Of a stretch of 64,000 bases of DNA, positions 1 through 8,230 are shown piece after piece (positions within the stretch are counted from its first letter, which is position 1; the number at the start of each line of letters is the position of its first letter). The stretch is from Thermanaerovibrio velox DSM 12556 (GTDB lineage: Bacteria > Synergistota > Synergistia > Synergistales > Synergistaceae), in contig NZ_CM001377.1 of NCBI RefSeq assembly GCF_000237825.1, positions 1,054,001 to 1,118,000 on the forward strand. The letters run 5' to 3'. Below the pieces are notes generated by a model, which made no database searches, had not been told where the DNA came from, and saw only the letters and a list, made by a program, of their open reading frames with translations. Position numbers and translations under genes: made by a program.

Positions 1-585
1 GGTTATGAGCAGCTCCGCACCGGCTTCTAAGGCCAGGGGCCATATATCACCCCCGGAACCGGCACAGATGGCAACCCGGCCTACAGCATCACGAGATCCC
101 TCAACCCTTGCCCAGCTAAGCCCCCAAGATGCCTTGGCTCTCCACATGATCTTAAAAGGGTCATCGGGGTCTATGTCCCCCATCACCCCCAAGCCCCACT
201 CACCCCTAGCCTCCAGGGGGACCATACCACAAAGGCCCAAGGACTTCCCTAGGACAACACTGGCACCAAAGGGGGCAACATCCCAATTGGTATGACACAC
301 ATATATGGAGACCCCAAGCCGGATCGCATCGATGATTGGATATCCAACCGCATCGTCCACTATTCGGCTCATGGGTTTGAAAATGGGGGGATGGTGAACC
401 ACCAAAAGGGAGCACTGGTTTTCCGCCGCCCATCGGATCGAGCCGAGATCCGCTTCCAGGGCAACAGCCACCCTATCCACTTGGGATGACCTGCTGCCCA
501 CCACAAGACCACAGTTGTCCCAATCGTAGGCCCAACTTAACGGCAACAACCTCTCCAACGACGCCGCAAACTCAAATACCTTCAT
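1..585 (-). CDS. Nif3-like dinuclear metal center protein (3' end off the window)
   Basis: Reading leftwards off the window edge, 195 codons are visible with no stop. The start is ATG at 585, preceded by a run of six G as ribosome binding site. The translation has the Nif3/YqfO (DUF34) signatures in order: WDNCGLVVG near residue 21, HHPPIF near residue 62 (metal-binding histidines), HTNWD near residue 99, and GSGGDIWPLALEAGAELLIT at the edge, which is the C-terminal GSGG/GAD segment. The family binds two metal ions and its physiological role is still uncertain. It is downstream of the tRNA and its terminator, so it probably has its own promoter in 586-640, which I could not identify. Confidence 0.85.
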   Translation of the reverse strand, partial: MKVFEFAASLERLLPLSWAYDWDNCGLVVGSRSSQVDRVAVALEADLGSIRWAAENQCSLLVVHHPPIFKPMSRIVDDAVGYPIIDAIRLGVSIYVCHTNWDVAPFGASVVLGKSLGLCGMVPLEARGEWGLGVMGDIDPDDPFKIMWRAKASWGLSWARVEGSRDAVGRVAICAGSGGDIWPLALEAGAELLIT

Positions 586-633
586 AACATCCCCCCGCAG
601 CAAACCGCACAAGAAGCAGAAATAGCCCCATCA

Positions 634-663
634 TACAAAAAAAGCCGCCCAAAAGGCGGCTTT
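634..663 (-). terminator. Rho-independent terminator of the CAT tRNA
   Basis: On the minus strand a nine-pair stem (641-649 with 655-663, GCCGCC/GGCGGC core, five-base loop) is followed by a run of T at 634-643. It lies directly downstream of the tRNA at 671-747. Confidence 0.85.
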
Positions 664-670
664 AGAATGC

Positions 671-747
671 TGGTGGGCCCACCTGGACTCGAACCAGGAA
701 CCTTCCGGTTATGAGCCGGTGGCTCTAACCCGTTGAGCTATGGGCCC
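671..747 (-). tRNA. tRNA with CAT anticodon (tRNA-Met, or tRNA-Ile2 read via lysidine)
   Basis: A complete 77-nt cloverleaf with encoded CCA is present on the minus strand. The acceptor stem is GGGCCCA/TGGGCCC, the anticodon loop CTCATAA, and the T-arm CCTGG-TTCGAGT-CCAGG. The first pair is G1-C72, so it is not an initiator tRNA. The acceptor stem has C4-G69 and C5-G68, which are known recognition features for the lysidine synthetase TilS, so tRNA-Ile(k2C-AU) is at least as likely as elongator tRNA-Met. The anticodon stem has one A-A mismatch at 27-43. Confidence 0.95.
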
Positions 748-766
748 TCAAAGAGGATCGATCCCC

Positions 767-946
767 CTAGTCAACCTTGATGCAGCTGACCGGACAACTG
801 TCCACCGCCTCCTGGACGCAGGGAGAACCGTCGGGCTTAATAACCTTGGCCTTGCCTACCGCGTCATCAAGGGCGAACACATCCGGGCAGATCTGAGCAC
901 ACACGCCACAGCCTATGCACTCATCCTCCTCGATCCGGACGATCAT
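767..946 (-). CDS. small [4Fe-4S] ferredoxin, 59 aa
   Basis: A 59-residue acidic protein begins at an ATG (946) with a near-perfect Shine-Dalgarno GGAGGTGA eight bases upstream. It has the cluster motif CIGCGVCAQICP (C10, C13, C16, then C20) and a fourth-ligand region SCPVSCIKVD at the C-terminus. This is the single-cluster 4Fe-4S ferredoxin type found in Thermotoga and clostridia, an electron carrier for pyruvate or aldehyde oxidoreductases and hydrogenases. It sits between purR and the tRNA on the same strand but more than 100 bases after purR, so operon membership is unclear. Confidence 0.93.
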   Translation of the reverse strand: MIVRIEEDECIGCGVCAQICPDVFALDDAVGKAKVIKPDGSPCVQEAVDSCPVSCIKVD

Positions 947-1052
947 GAGGGGGTCACCTCCTCCCGAGGAAGCATTCTACCCTATGATCCCGGATACGTC
1001 AAATGGGATCGTGGAATTTTTTCTCCCCTCGCCGCTGGGATCATCAGCAAAG

Positions 1053-1847
1053 TCACCGATTCACGCGTATCTTCAATGAATCACCGGACCCGGAAACTGT
1101 GAGCAATGCGTTGTAACTTGGCACCGCTTTCTTGGCGGGTTCCTCAGAGGCTATGAAAACCCCCACCCCCACAACCTCAGAACCAAACTCCCTGGCCATT
1201 TGAAGCATCCCCCAAACGGTGCTGCCCCCTCGCATGAAATCATCAACGACAAGAACCCTCTTGCTCTTGCCAAGCTGCCTTGTCCCCATGTACATGGTCC
1301 TAACATCTCCTGCTCCGGTGGGGAAGTGAACCGCCACAGCAGGCCCGTCGCTAGGCCTGTTCCTGAACCTGCAAATGGATAGGGGAACCCCCAGGGCATG
1401 GGCGGCAAACATGGCAATAGGTATGCCCTTTACCTCCGATGTCATGATCGTGTCCGGCTTAAGGCTTGAGAAATTAGATGCCATGATAAGACCCAACACA
1501 GAGGCAATCCTGGGGTCAAAGATAAGATCCGTGTAGTAAACGAAACCTCCGGGTAGAACCCGCTCAGGCTGAGAAAGGGTCTCTGCAATTTGCCCAAGCC
1601 ACTTTCGCCTCAGCTCATCCCCAACCCTTGGCACGAAGTAAGCCCCTCCGCTGCGACCCCTGTCAACATCCACAACACCAAGCATCTCCTCCGAAAACGC
1701 CCTGTGGATTATCTCCATGTCATCGCTTATCACCGTCTTAGACACCTCGAAATCCTGGGCTAAATCGGTAAGGGAAAGATGCCTCGACGGCCCTAACATG
1801 AAACGGGAAGCTATTCTCACTAACCTCTCTGTCCTCTGACCCTTCAT
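1053..1847 (-). CDS. purR: PurR, purine operon repressor (Bacillus type)
   Basis: A 264-residue protein with an N-terminal winged-helix region (about 1-75, LTDLAQDFEVSKTVISDDM) and a phosphoribosyltransferase-fold domain with the PRPP-binding motif VLVVDDFMRGGST at 198-210. In Bacillus subtilis this family binds PurBox DNA and is relieved by PRPP. It is unrelated to the LacI-type PurR of enterobacteria. Its start overlaps the ispE stop by four bases (ATGA), so the two are translationally coupled. The purine cluster at 11.5-22 kb is the obvious regulatory target, an inference from the family. Confidence 0.93.
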   Translation of the reverse strand: MKGQRTERLVRIASRFMLGPSRHLSLTDLAQDFEVSKTVISDDMEIIHRAFSEEMLGVVDVDRGRSGGAYFVPRVGDELRRKWLGQIAETLSQPERVLPGGFVYYTDLIFDPRIASVLGLIMASNFSSLKPDTIMTSEVKGIPIAMFAAHALGVPLSICRFRNRPSDGPAVAVHFPTGAGDVRTMYMGTRQLGKSKRVLVVDDFMRGGSTVWGMLQMAREFGSEVVGVGVFIASEEPAKKAVPSYNALLTVSGSGDSLKIRVNR

Positions 1848-2692
1848 TGGATAACCTCCGCCCGCATAAGACTTTTAACAAAACCAAAGCTCCCAAGCAT
1901 CCTGGCAGCCCTGTTCAGGCAATCATGATCTTTGAATAAGCCGAAAAATCCACTTCCGCTTCCGCAGAGACCCCACCCAAGAGCCCCTGAAGCCTCAAAC
2001 ACCGTCCATATTTTAATGTATTCCTCCCTTATTTTCTCAGAAACAATCAAAAAATCGTTAGGGAGAAGACCGACAACCCTACCTTCTTCAATGGCATTCA
2101 AATGGCCCGTGAAGTCATCCCTTTCTGGCAAAGGCCCTACATGAGGTCTCATCTGGTCCAACATGTGATATGCCAAAGACGTGGACATGGGCCATACAGG
2201 AAACCCCACCAGACATTTAATGTCTCCAGTGTGGGCTGAAACCGGAGATAGGACTTCCCCTCTGCCCTCCGCCCAAGCAAGATTCATTTCAGAGGCTAGG
2301 AAGGGGACATCGCTCCCCAGCTTGGCCGCCATAGCCATATCAACCGGCCTGCCTGCCGAATAAAAAGCCCAGCGCAAGAAAGCCCCGGCGTTCCCGCTAC
2401 CAGCACCAACCCCACCACCCGCTGGAAGAGCCTTTACACACTCCACCTCCACTTGTGGTATGCTAAGTTTCAAATCATAGACCATAGTAGCCGCCCGTTC
2501 CACTATGTGTTCTCCATAAAATGGATCACCACGGTGAAACAGCCGGAAACGATCCGAAGACCTCAGCCTCAGGAACTCCGGAGACCTCAGTCTCAAAAAC
2601 AAAGTTCTAACCGGATGATAACCATCTGCATCCAGCTGGCCCACCCAAAGACATAGGTTGATCTTCATATCACACGATAATACGTACTCCAA
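1844..2692 (-). CDS. ispE: IspE, 4-diphosphocytidyl-2-C-methyl-D-erythritol kinase
   Basis: ATP-dependent kinase of the non-mevalonate (MEP) isoprenoid pathway, GHMP family. The motif KINLCLWV lies at 10-17, DGYHPV near 23, and the GHMP glycine loop PAGGGVGAGSGNAG at 90-103, with LGSDVPF further on. I chose the TTG at 2692, which gives 282 residues (the normal family length). It has AGGTGA five bases upstream and begins just before the conserved KINL strand. The frame stays open upstream to 2782 but nothing there resembles the family. The gene sits between veg and purR, the same order as in Bacillus. Confidence 0.9.
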   Translation of the reverse strand: MEYVLSCDMKINLCLWVGQLDADGYHPVRTLFLRLRSPEFLRLRSSDRFRLFHRGDPFYGEHIVERAATMVYDLKLSIPQVEVECVKALPAGGGVGAGSGNAGAFLRWAFYSAGRPVDMAMAAKLGSDVPFLASEMNLAWAEGRGEVLSPVSAHTGDIKCLVGFPVWPMSTSLAYHMLDQMRPHVGPLPERDDFTGHLNAIEEGRVVGLLPNDFLIVSEKIREEYIKIWTVFEASGALGWGLCGSGSGFFGLFKDHDCLNRAARMLGSFGFVKSLMRAEVIQ

Positions 2693-2803
2693 TGGGATCA
2701 CCTCTCTCCAAAAGATAAGCGCCCCGACCTCTTTTTCAACGAAGGCGGGGCGCCTAAATCGTTTTACTATTTTCTGGTGCACTAACCACCATAAAGATAA
2801 CCC

Positions 2804-3049
2804 CTAAGCTAACCTCTCATGGCCAGGCAAAAGCTCCAGGATTACCTCTTTAGTCAACACATCGGTGTAGCTAAACGACACCGTGCTCCGCTGAGACTCA
2901 ACGTAGAGGGTGAATAGGGATGGATAAACCTCCGTTATCACTCCCTCGCGCTCCTCCACCTTCCGCCTGCCGTTCATCGAACGGTAAGAGACCCTCGACC
3001 CCCTGTGCTGCTTAACCAGCTCCCTTATATACTCAAGAGATCTTGCCAT
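2804..3049 (-). CDS. veg: Veg-family protein, 81 aa
   Basis: A small basic protein (LEYIRELVKQHRGSRVSYRSMNGRRKVEEREGVI...) of the Veg/DUF1021 family, which adopts a small beta-barrel. In Bacillus subtilis Veg is highly expressed and affects biofilm matrix genes and germination. Its molecular role is poorly defined. The start ATG at 3049 has GGGAG eight bases upstream. A second in-frame start at 3064 has no such site. The gene leads veg-ispE-purR and has a strong promoter just upstream. Confidence 0.88.
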   Translation of the reverse strand: MARSLEYIRELVKQHRGSRVSYRSMNGRRKVEEREGVITEVYPSLFTLYVESQRSTVSFSYTDVLTKEVILELLPGHERLA

Positions 3050-3080
3050 GGGCCACACTCCCATTTACAGGATTTTTCAG

Positions 3081-3109
3081 ATATTACACCCAAGGCATAT
3101 GTTTTTCAA
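3081..3109 (-). promoter_or_regulatory. sigma-70 type promoter for veg-ispE-purR
   Basis: Minus strand: -35 TTGAAA (3104-3109), 17-base spacer, -10 TAATAT (3081-3086). It lies about 30 bases upstream of the veg start and is the best promoter match in this intergenic gap. Confidence 0.75.
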
Positions 3110-3155
3110 GGGCTTTTAAGCAAAAGCGAAGTTAAGCCCACGCTACAGGTTCATT

Positions 3156-5060
3156 TTAAGCCGTAGGACGCTTAAGAAGAACCCTCTTATCCTTAACCCT
3201 CCTCGTTATTCCGATGGAATCCATGTGTTCCAACATGGGCATCACATACTTTCTGCTGAGCCCCAGCCTATCCCTCACGGATGCCACAGTGATCTCCTCC
3301 ATCTGAGACAAAATCTCCCATAGAGATCGAATTAGTCTACTAGAGAAGAACAACCCCCCCGGCAGGATAACCCCAACCCCCTCTTCCTTGGCAAGGGATA
3401 TGATCTTTTTGAAAGAGTCGTCATCAACCCCAAGCTGCTTCTTTATTTCCTCCAGGTCCGGGAGCATGAATCCCCTTTCATCCAGGAAGTCCTTAAGCCT
3501 CTCTAAGGCCTTAGATACTGCCCCAGTATCCCTGACAAATGACGGATGACTAACCCTTCCATCCTCAAGCGTAACCACGCCTTTCTCACACTTGCTCCCC
3601 AACCAAGCTTTAAGTATCTTTTGATCCAACCCCATTGCCCTTACCAACCCGTCAATCGGCATCCCCTTCTCCAATGGGTTATCGGTGTGGAACCTCTCCA
3701 TGGTTTCCATCAAAAGATGCGAGAGCTGATCATCTCTATGGGCCTCCAAAACATATTCCCCATTACTGGATCCCACGGATATCCACAGCCCCTTATTAAC
3801 ACCCTCTTGGAGCACTTCCATCAGCGAGCTTGGATTTAAGCTGAGGCTTAGCCTTATCTCCGAAGGAGATGCTACATGCAGGTGTTCAAGATATCGCTGA
3901 ATCTTCTCCACTGGGGACTTGGCGTTTTTAAGCCCCGTCAGCAGACGACCCATGGCCTCCCTGCGAGACTTGCTCCTCACCCCTTCCACGTAAGGAAGGA
4001 TAACCTCCCCCCCCCCTATGGTCCTAAGGGGGCTGTAGAACCTTACTATGAAGCGCTGAGAACCCATGGCAGCCACTGGCTCCTCCAAGACCAAAAGAGC
4101 TGGGCCCTCACAGGAAGGCTCCAGGCTGGCACCATCAAGAAGAACCACCCTCGCCATTACCTCTGCAGTGCCAAGGTGCAGCCTAAGCCGCTGCCAGTGC
4201 CGCACAGGCTCCACCGCTGATCCTAGTACCTTTAGCCATACGCCAAGCCTGCTCGTTGGTTGGCAGGAACCCCTTGAGGTCAGCACATCTCCCCTTCGGA
4301 GCTGATCCAATCCAACCCCAGGAATGTTCAAGGCACTTCGCTGCCCCGCTACAGCTTCCCGAACTCTCACGCCGTGAACCTGCACGGATCTCACCTTGGA
4401 TGATAAACCGGAAGGGACAACCGTTACCTCATCCCCCTCTTGGATCGAACCGTTATATATGGTTCCAGTCACCACGGTGCCAAACCCAGGCACAGAAAAA
4501 GCCCTGTCTATGGGAAGGAAAAGATCTCCCTCCCTGCTCCTTACAGGGGATGACTCCACCAGCCTTAATATGGCGGATTTCAGATCCTCAAGCCCAACGC
4601 CTGCAGCAGCGCTGGTCCTGATAATAGGGGCTCCCTCCAAGAATGTCCCCCGGAATACCTCCCTTATCTCCTCCTCCGCCAGAGCCAGCATCTCGGGGTC
4701 CACCAGGTCAACCTTCGTGATCACCAGCACCCCCCGCCGGACCCCCAAGAGCTCCAGGATCTCAAGGTGTTCCTTGGTCTGAGGCATAACCCCTTCGTCG
4801 GCCGCTATAACCATCATCACCGCATCGACCCCGGCTGCCCCAGCCACCATCTGTCGAATGAACCTCTCGTGCCCTGGCACATCAACCACGCTGACCACCC
4901 GATCACCAACGGTCAAAGGGGCAAAGCCAAGTTCTATGGTTATTCCACGTCGCTTTTCTTCGACTAACCTATCGCAGTCAACCCCAGTAAGGGCCTTAAC
5001 CAACGTGGTCTTACCATGATCTATGTGACCTGCGGTACCTAAAACGAAGGGGTACTCCAT
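3156..5060 (-). CDS. selB: SelB, selenocysteine-specific elongation factor
   Basis: A 634-residue translational GTPase that delivers Sec-tRNA(Sec) to UGA codons marked by a SECIS hairpin. GTPase motifs from the chosen start: GHIDHGKT at 11-18, DVPGHERF from 60, TKVD at 115-118. EF-Tu-like domains II and III follow, then a C-terminal half with winged-helix repeats (for example EEITVASVRDRLGLSRKYVMPMLEHMD near the end) that binds SECIS RNA. The ATG at 5060 shares one base with the selA stop (TGATG). The frame is open 27 codons further upstream inside selA, but those residues are not SelB-like. Its presence implies selenoproteins elsewhere in the genome. None was found here. Confidence 0.95.
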   Translation of the reverse strand: MEYPFVLGTAGHIDHGKTTLVKALTGVDCDRLVEEKRRGITIELGFAPLTVGDRVVSVVDVPGHERFIRQMVAGAAGVDAVMMVIAADEGVMPQTKEHLEILELLGVRRGVLVITKVDLVDPEMLALAEEEIREVFRGTFLEGAPIIRTSAAAGVGLEDLKSAILRLVESSPVRSREGDLFLPIDRAFSVPGFGTVVTGTIYNGSIQEGDEVTVVPSGLSSKVRSVQVHGVRVREAVAGQRSALNIPGVGLDQLRRGDVLTSRGSCQPTSRLGVWLKVLGSAVEPVRHWQRLRLHLGTAEVMARVVLLDGASLEPSCEGPALLVLEEPVAAMGSQRFIVRFYSPLRTIGGGEVILPYVEGVRSKSRREAMGRLLTGLKNAKSPVEKIQRYLEHLHVASPSEIRLSLSLNPSSLMEVLQEGVNKGLWISVGSSNGEYVLEAHRDDQLSHLLMETMERFHTDNPLEKGMPIDGLVRAMGLDQKILKAWLGSKCEKGVVTLEDGRVSHPSFVRDTGAVSKALERLKDFLDERGFMLPDLEEIKKQLGVDDDSFKKIISLAKEEGVGVILPGGLFFSSRLIRSLWEILSQMEEITVASVRDRLGLSRKYVMPMLEHMDSIGITRRVKDKRVLLKRPTA

Positions 5061-6469
5061 CACCTCACCCCCAGTACATGATCTAGTGCCTTCATAAAAA
5101 GCATCTCTTCCCCGCTCAAGAGGGTCCTCACGTGAAGACACGGCATCCCTTCATCAACCCCCAAGACCACAGGGGGAACCGTCTTCCGGAAAAGCCGTTG
5201 TACCCTTGAAGCCCCCCCTAAAGACGGAAGGTCCAAGGCCACCCCGTACCCATTAAGGGGGACCGCTGGGAAAGCCCCTCCACCAACCGCGTCCTCCACG
5301 GGGATAACCCTAGCATCTCCAGGGATGGACCGCTCCCTGATCCTTCTCCGACAGGCAGCAGCTATCTTCTGCGCCCTCTTCTTAATCTTTTCAGGCCGCT
5401 CCGAAAGCATAGCCCTGGCCGGTATTTGATCCCCTCTACCCTGCAGCATCATCCGAAGTATCCCCTCAAAGGCCGCAAGGGTCATCTTATCCACCCTAAA
5501 AGCTCTCATGAGGGGGTGCCTCTTGAGTCGGTCCGTCAGCTGACGTCTTCCTGCTATCACTCCTATCTGGGGCCCCCCAAGAAGCTTATCCCCAGAAAAG
5601 GTGACCAAGTCCACCCCCTGGGAGAGGCATTCTTTAACCGTGGGCTCTGAGGTCAACATACCGTTATCCAATGGCTCCAAAAGGCCGCTGCCCAGATCCT
5701 CAACCAAAGTCAACCCCCTCGCCACAGCGAGCTGAGCCAGCTGCTGCCTATCTACCGAGCAGTGGAAACCCTCTATTCGGAAGTTAGACGGATGAACCTT
5801 CAAGAGCACTGCAGTACTATCACTTATCGCAGATTCGTAATCACTCAGGTGTGTCCTATTCGTGGTCCCTACCTCCACCATCTTTGCACCGGCAAAGGAC
5901 AGGATCTCCGGTATTCTGAAGGATCCACCTATCTCCACCAGTTCACCCCGGGAAACAATAACCTCCCTACCAGACGCCAACCCGGCAAGGCAAAGTAGGA
6001 CCGCCGCAGCGTTGTTGTTCACCACCACCGCTCCATCAGCCCCGGTAAGCTGACACAAGAGCCACTCTACATGTTGGTTACGATGCCCTCTAACCCCTTC
6101 ATCAAGGGAGAATTCCAAGGTGCTATAGCCTGCCGCTACTTCCTCTACCTGTCTCATGACCTCAAGCGGCAAGGGAGACCTACCAAGATTAGTATGAACC
6201 ACAACCCCAGTTCCGTTCAAAACCCGCCGGAGGCTTAAAGTGGAACGCTGGGCCAACCTGGCCCTGGCCTCCCTAACTATCGATTCTCCGTCTACGGAGG
6301 ATATCTTCCCGGTCCTAATCATCTCCCGGAACTCCCCAATGACCTCGGCGAACACACTTTTAACCGCGCTTCTTCCCAACAACTCCTCCATAGGTGGGAC
6401 CCATGGAAGGTTCAGGAGATCCGACATGGAAGGTATCTGCCTCATAAAGGCGTTAAAATCAAAGGTCAC
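5060..6469 (-). CDS. selA: SelA, L-seryl-tRNA(Sec) selenium transferase
   Basis: PLP enzyme converting Ser-tRNA(Sec) to Sec-tRNA(Sec) with selenophosphate. Visible hallmarks are RVLNGTGVVVHTNLGRSPL, a VVNNNAAAVLL segment, EDLGSGLLEP, and the PLP lysine in FSGDKLLGGPQIG (Lys about residue 295). A GTG at 6469 with AAAGGTGG upstream is the likely start. GTG codons at 6478 and 6481 lie too close to that site. The gene is coupled to selB by a one-base overlap. selD and tRNA-Sec are not in the window. Confidence 0.94.
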   Translation of the reverse strand: MTFDFNAFMRQIPSMSDLLNLPWVPPMEELLGRSAVKSVFAEVIGEFREMIRTGKISSVDGESIVREARARLAQRSTLSLRRVLNGTGVVVHTNLGRSPLPLEVMRQVEEVAAGYSTLEFSLDEGVRGHRNQHVEWLLCQLTGADGAVVVNNNAAAVLLCLAGLASGREVIVSRGELVEIGGSFRIPEILSFAGAKMVEVGTTNRTHLSDYESAISDSTAVLLKVHPSNFRIEGFHCSVDRQQLAQLAVARGLTLVEDLGSGLLEPLDNGMLTSEPTVKECLSQGVDLVTFSGDKLLGGPQIGVIAGRRQLTDRLKRHPLMRAFRVDKMTLAAFEGILRMMLQGRGDQIPARAMLSERPEKIKKRAQKIAAACRRRIRERSIPGDARVIPVEDAVGGGAFPAVPLNGYGVALDLPSLGGASRVQRLFRKTVPPVVLGVDEGMPCLHVRTLLSGEEMLFMKALDHVLGVR

Positions 6470-6487
6470 TTTTAACACCACCTTTCG

Positions 6488-7033
6488 TCAGACGTCATAA
6501 TCCTCCCTATCTGGGAGGTACGAAAGAAGCCATCGAAGCGTTATTCTCTGAACCTCTTCGGATTCCATATGCGGTTCAATCGGGTTACCCTCCAAGACCT
6601 CGAGAGGTATGTATGCCACCATTACGCTGTCGCTCAGCCTCTCTTTCATGGGTTCTTGAATGGTGTCATCAAACAGGACGATCCATCCCTGATCAGCCAT
6701 TCCGATAAGCCCCCAAGGACCCCCAGGAGGATCAGGAGGGGATGAATACCAGGAACCCATCGGGAGGTTCAGCCCCCTAAGACAATTCCCCACCATCATG
6801 GCGAACCCCGTCTGATCGCCAAAGGATCCATACAGCCTTACCCAACCATCTCCAGATGACGGGACATCTCCGAAGAAGGGCAAAACATCCCGCAGGGACG
6901 GCCCCACCTGAGTCTCGTAACCCACAAGCGGCACTTCTACGCGCTTATGTCCAGCAATGTGCTCCAGAAGACCGTGCAGCTTCTCTTCCAGGGAATCATC
7001 ATCTTCCAATCCTAGGACCAGGTAATCCACCAC
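6488..7033 (-). CDS. unknown protein between hemW and selA
   Basis: About 181 residues, acidic and rich in W, G and P (for example GSWYSSPPDPPGGPWGLIGM), with no signal peptide, membrane helix or catalytic motif that I recognise. It begins just after the hemW stop (7048-7050). The most plausible start is GTG at 7033, with AAGGTGG nine bases upstream. TTG at 7036 is an alternative. It ends 18 bases before selA, so lepA-hemW-this gene-selA-selB looks like one transcription unit. Codon usage matches its neighbours and the frame is open throughout, which supports a real gene. Possibly lineage-specific. Confidence 0.7.
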   Translation of the reverse strand: MVDYLVLGLEDDDSLEEKLHGLLEHIAGHKRVEVPLVGYETQVGPSLRDVLPFFGDVPSSGDGWVRLYGSFGDQTGFAMMVGNCLRGLNLPMGSWYSSPPDPPGGPWGLIGMADQGWIVLFDDTIQEPMKERLSDSVMVAYIPLEVLEGNPIEPHMESEEVQRITLRWLLSYLPDREDYDV

Positions 7034-7047
7034 CAACCACCCCCACC

Positions 7048-8230
7048 TTAGCAGTCCGGAAGGAGCATCTCCCATATGCGATTAGCCACCCTAAAACCCC
7101 TTGGGGTGAGCCGGTAGACATCGCTTCCATCAAGATCCTTGTTGAGCTGAACCAGATCATCACATAGGGAAGAAAGCGATGCGGCCACGCGCTTATCCTC
7201 CAGCCCGGGGCGAAAACCCCAAATGGTTCTGAGCCTAAGAACCGCCCTTTCCGACCTCCTTGATTCGTTCGGGATGAACTCACCGAAATCAACCCCCTTG
7301 CCGGAGAGGGCGACCAAGCGGGCCCAACCTTTAAGATTCGATGCGTTCCGGTACCTTGCTCCTCCTATGCAGCTCCATGCCCCAGGGCCAACACCTAAAA
7401 AACTCCCCCCCAAGCCAATACCTCAGGTTGTGCAGGCGGAATGCACCGTTCAAGGCAAAGTTAGATATCTCGTATTGGAGAAACCCCTTCTTGGCAAGGT
7501 ACCACTGAAGATACCTGTAGAAAACGTACCCATCCTCACAAAAGCTCAGGTTCATCGAGTGATACGGAGTTCCGTCCTCTATGGAGAGTTCGTATGCGGA
7601 CAGGTGCTCCGCTCCAGATTTAACAGCCTCTCTTAAGGTAACGGCAAAACCCCTGATGGTCTGATTCGGGAGCCGAAACATGATGTCCAGGCTAAGAGAT
7701 AGCCCCTCGCTCAATGCCATATCACAGGCCCTCTTGGCGTCTTTAGCTGTATGGGGCCTGCCAAGGGCCAAAAGGTCAGAATCATCAAAGCTCTGAACCC
7801 CCAGGCTCAACCGGATGGGGATAGGACACAGGTCCATCCATGTTTTAAGCAGGGATATGTTCAGGCTCTCTGGGTTTGCCTCAAATGTGACCTCCTGAAG
7901 ATCCGATGGATCGAAAAAACGCCATAAGCATCCAAACACCCTCTTCCAGGCAGGACAGGAGAGCCTGGAAGGAGTTCCTCCGCCGACGTACAGGGAGAAC
8001 AGCTTCCTGCCCTTGAGCTGTCCAGCCCAGGATGTTATCTCACTACACAAGGCGTCCACGTAAAGTTCCTCATCCAAGGGGCCCATAGGAGCGCTTGGGA
8101 AAGAACAGTACAGGCACTTTTTGACACAAAACGGCACATGAACGTACAGAGAAAGATCGCCCCCCAGGACCTTAGACTCCACATCCCAAGGGACTTCCGC
8201 AAGCAGCTCCCGGGGGTGCAACAAGGGCAT
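7048..8230 (-). CDS. hemW: HemW / oxygen-independent coproporphyrinogen oxidase-like radical SAM protein (frameshifted here)
   Basis: Radical SAM protein of the HemN/HemW family. HemW is regarded as a heme chaperone. The cluster motif CVKKCLYCSF (CxxxCxxC) is near residue 34 and GGGTPSRL follows. One frame runs 8230-7331 and reads YEISNFALNGAFRLHNLRYWLGGEF, then goes out of register. The expected continuation FLGVGPGAWSCIGGARYRN lies in the next frame, ending at TAA 7048. The break is at 7397-7411, where a run of six T and a run of seven G (minus strand) flank AG. Removing one base restores a full-length protein. ATG at 8230 overlaps the lepA stop by one base, the usual lepA-hemW pairing. Confidence 0.88.

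Noticed and set aside
740-1102. 120-codon plus-strand frame starting in the tRNA
   Set aside because: It overlaps the tRNA and lies opposite the well-supported ferredoxin gene; no family resemblance.
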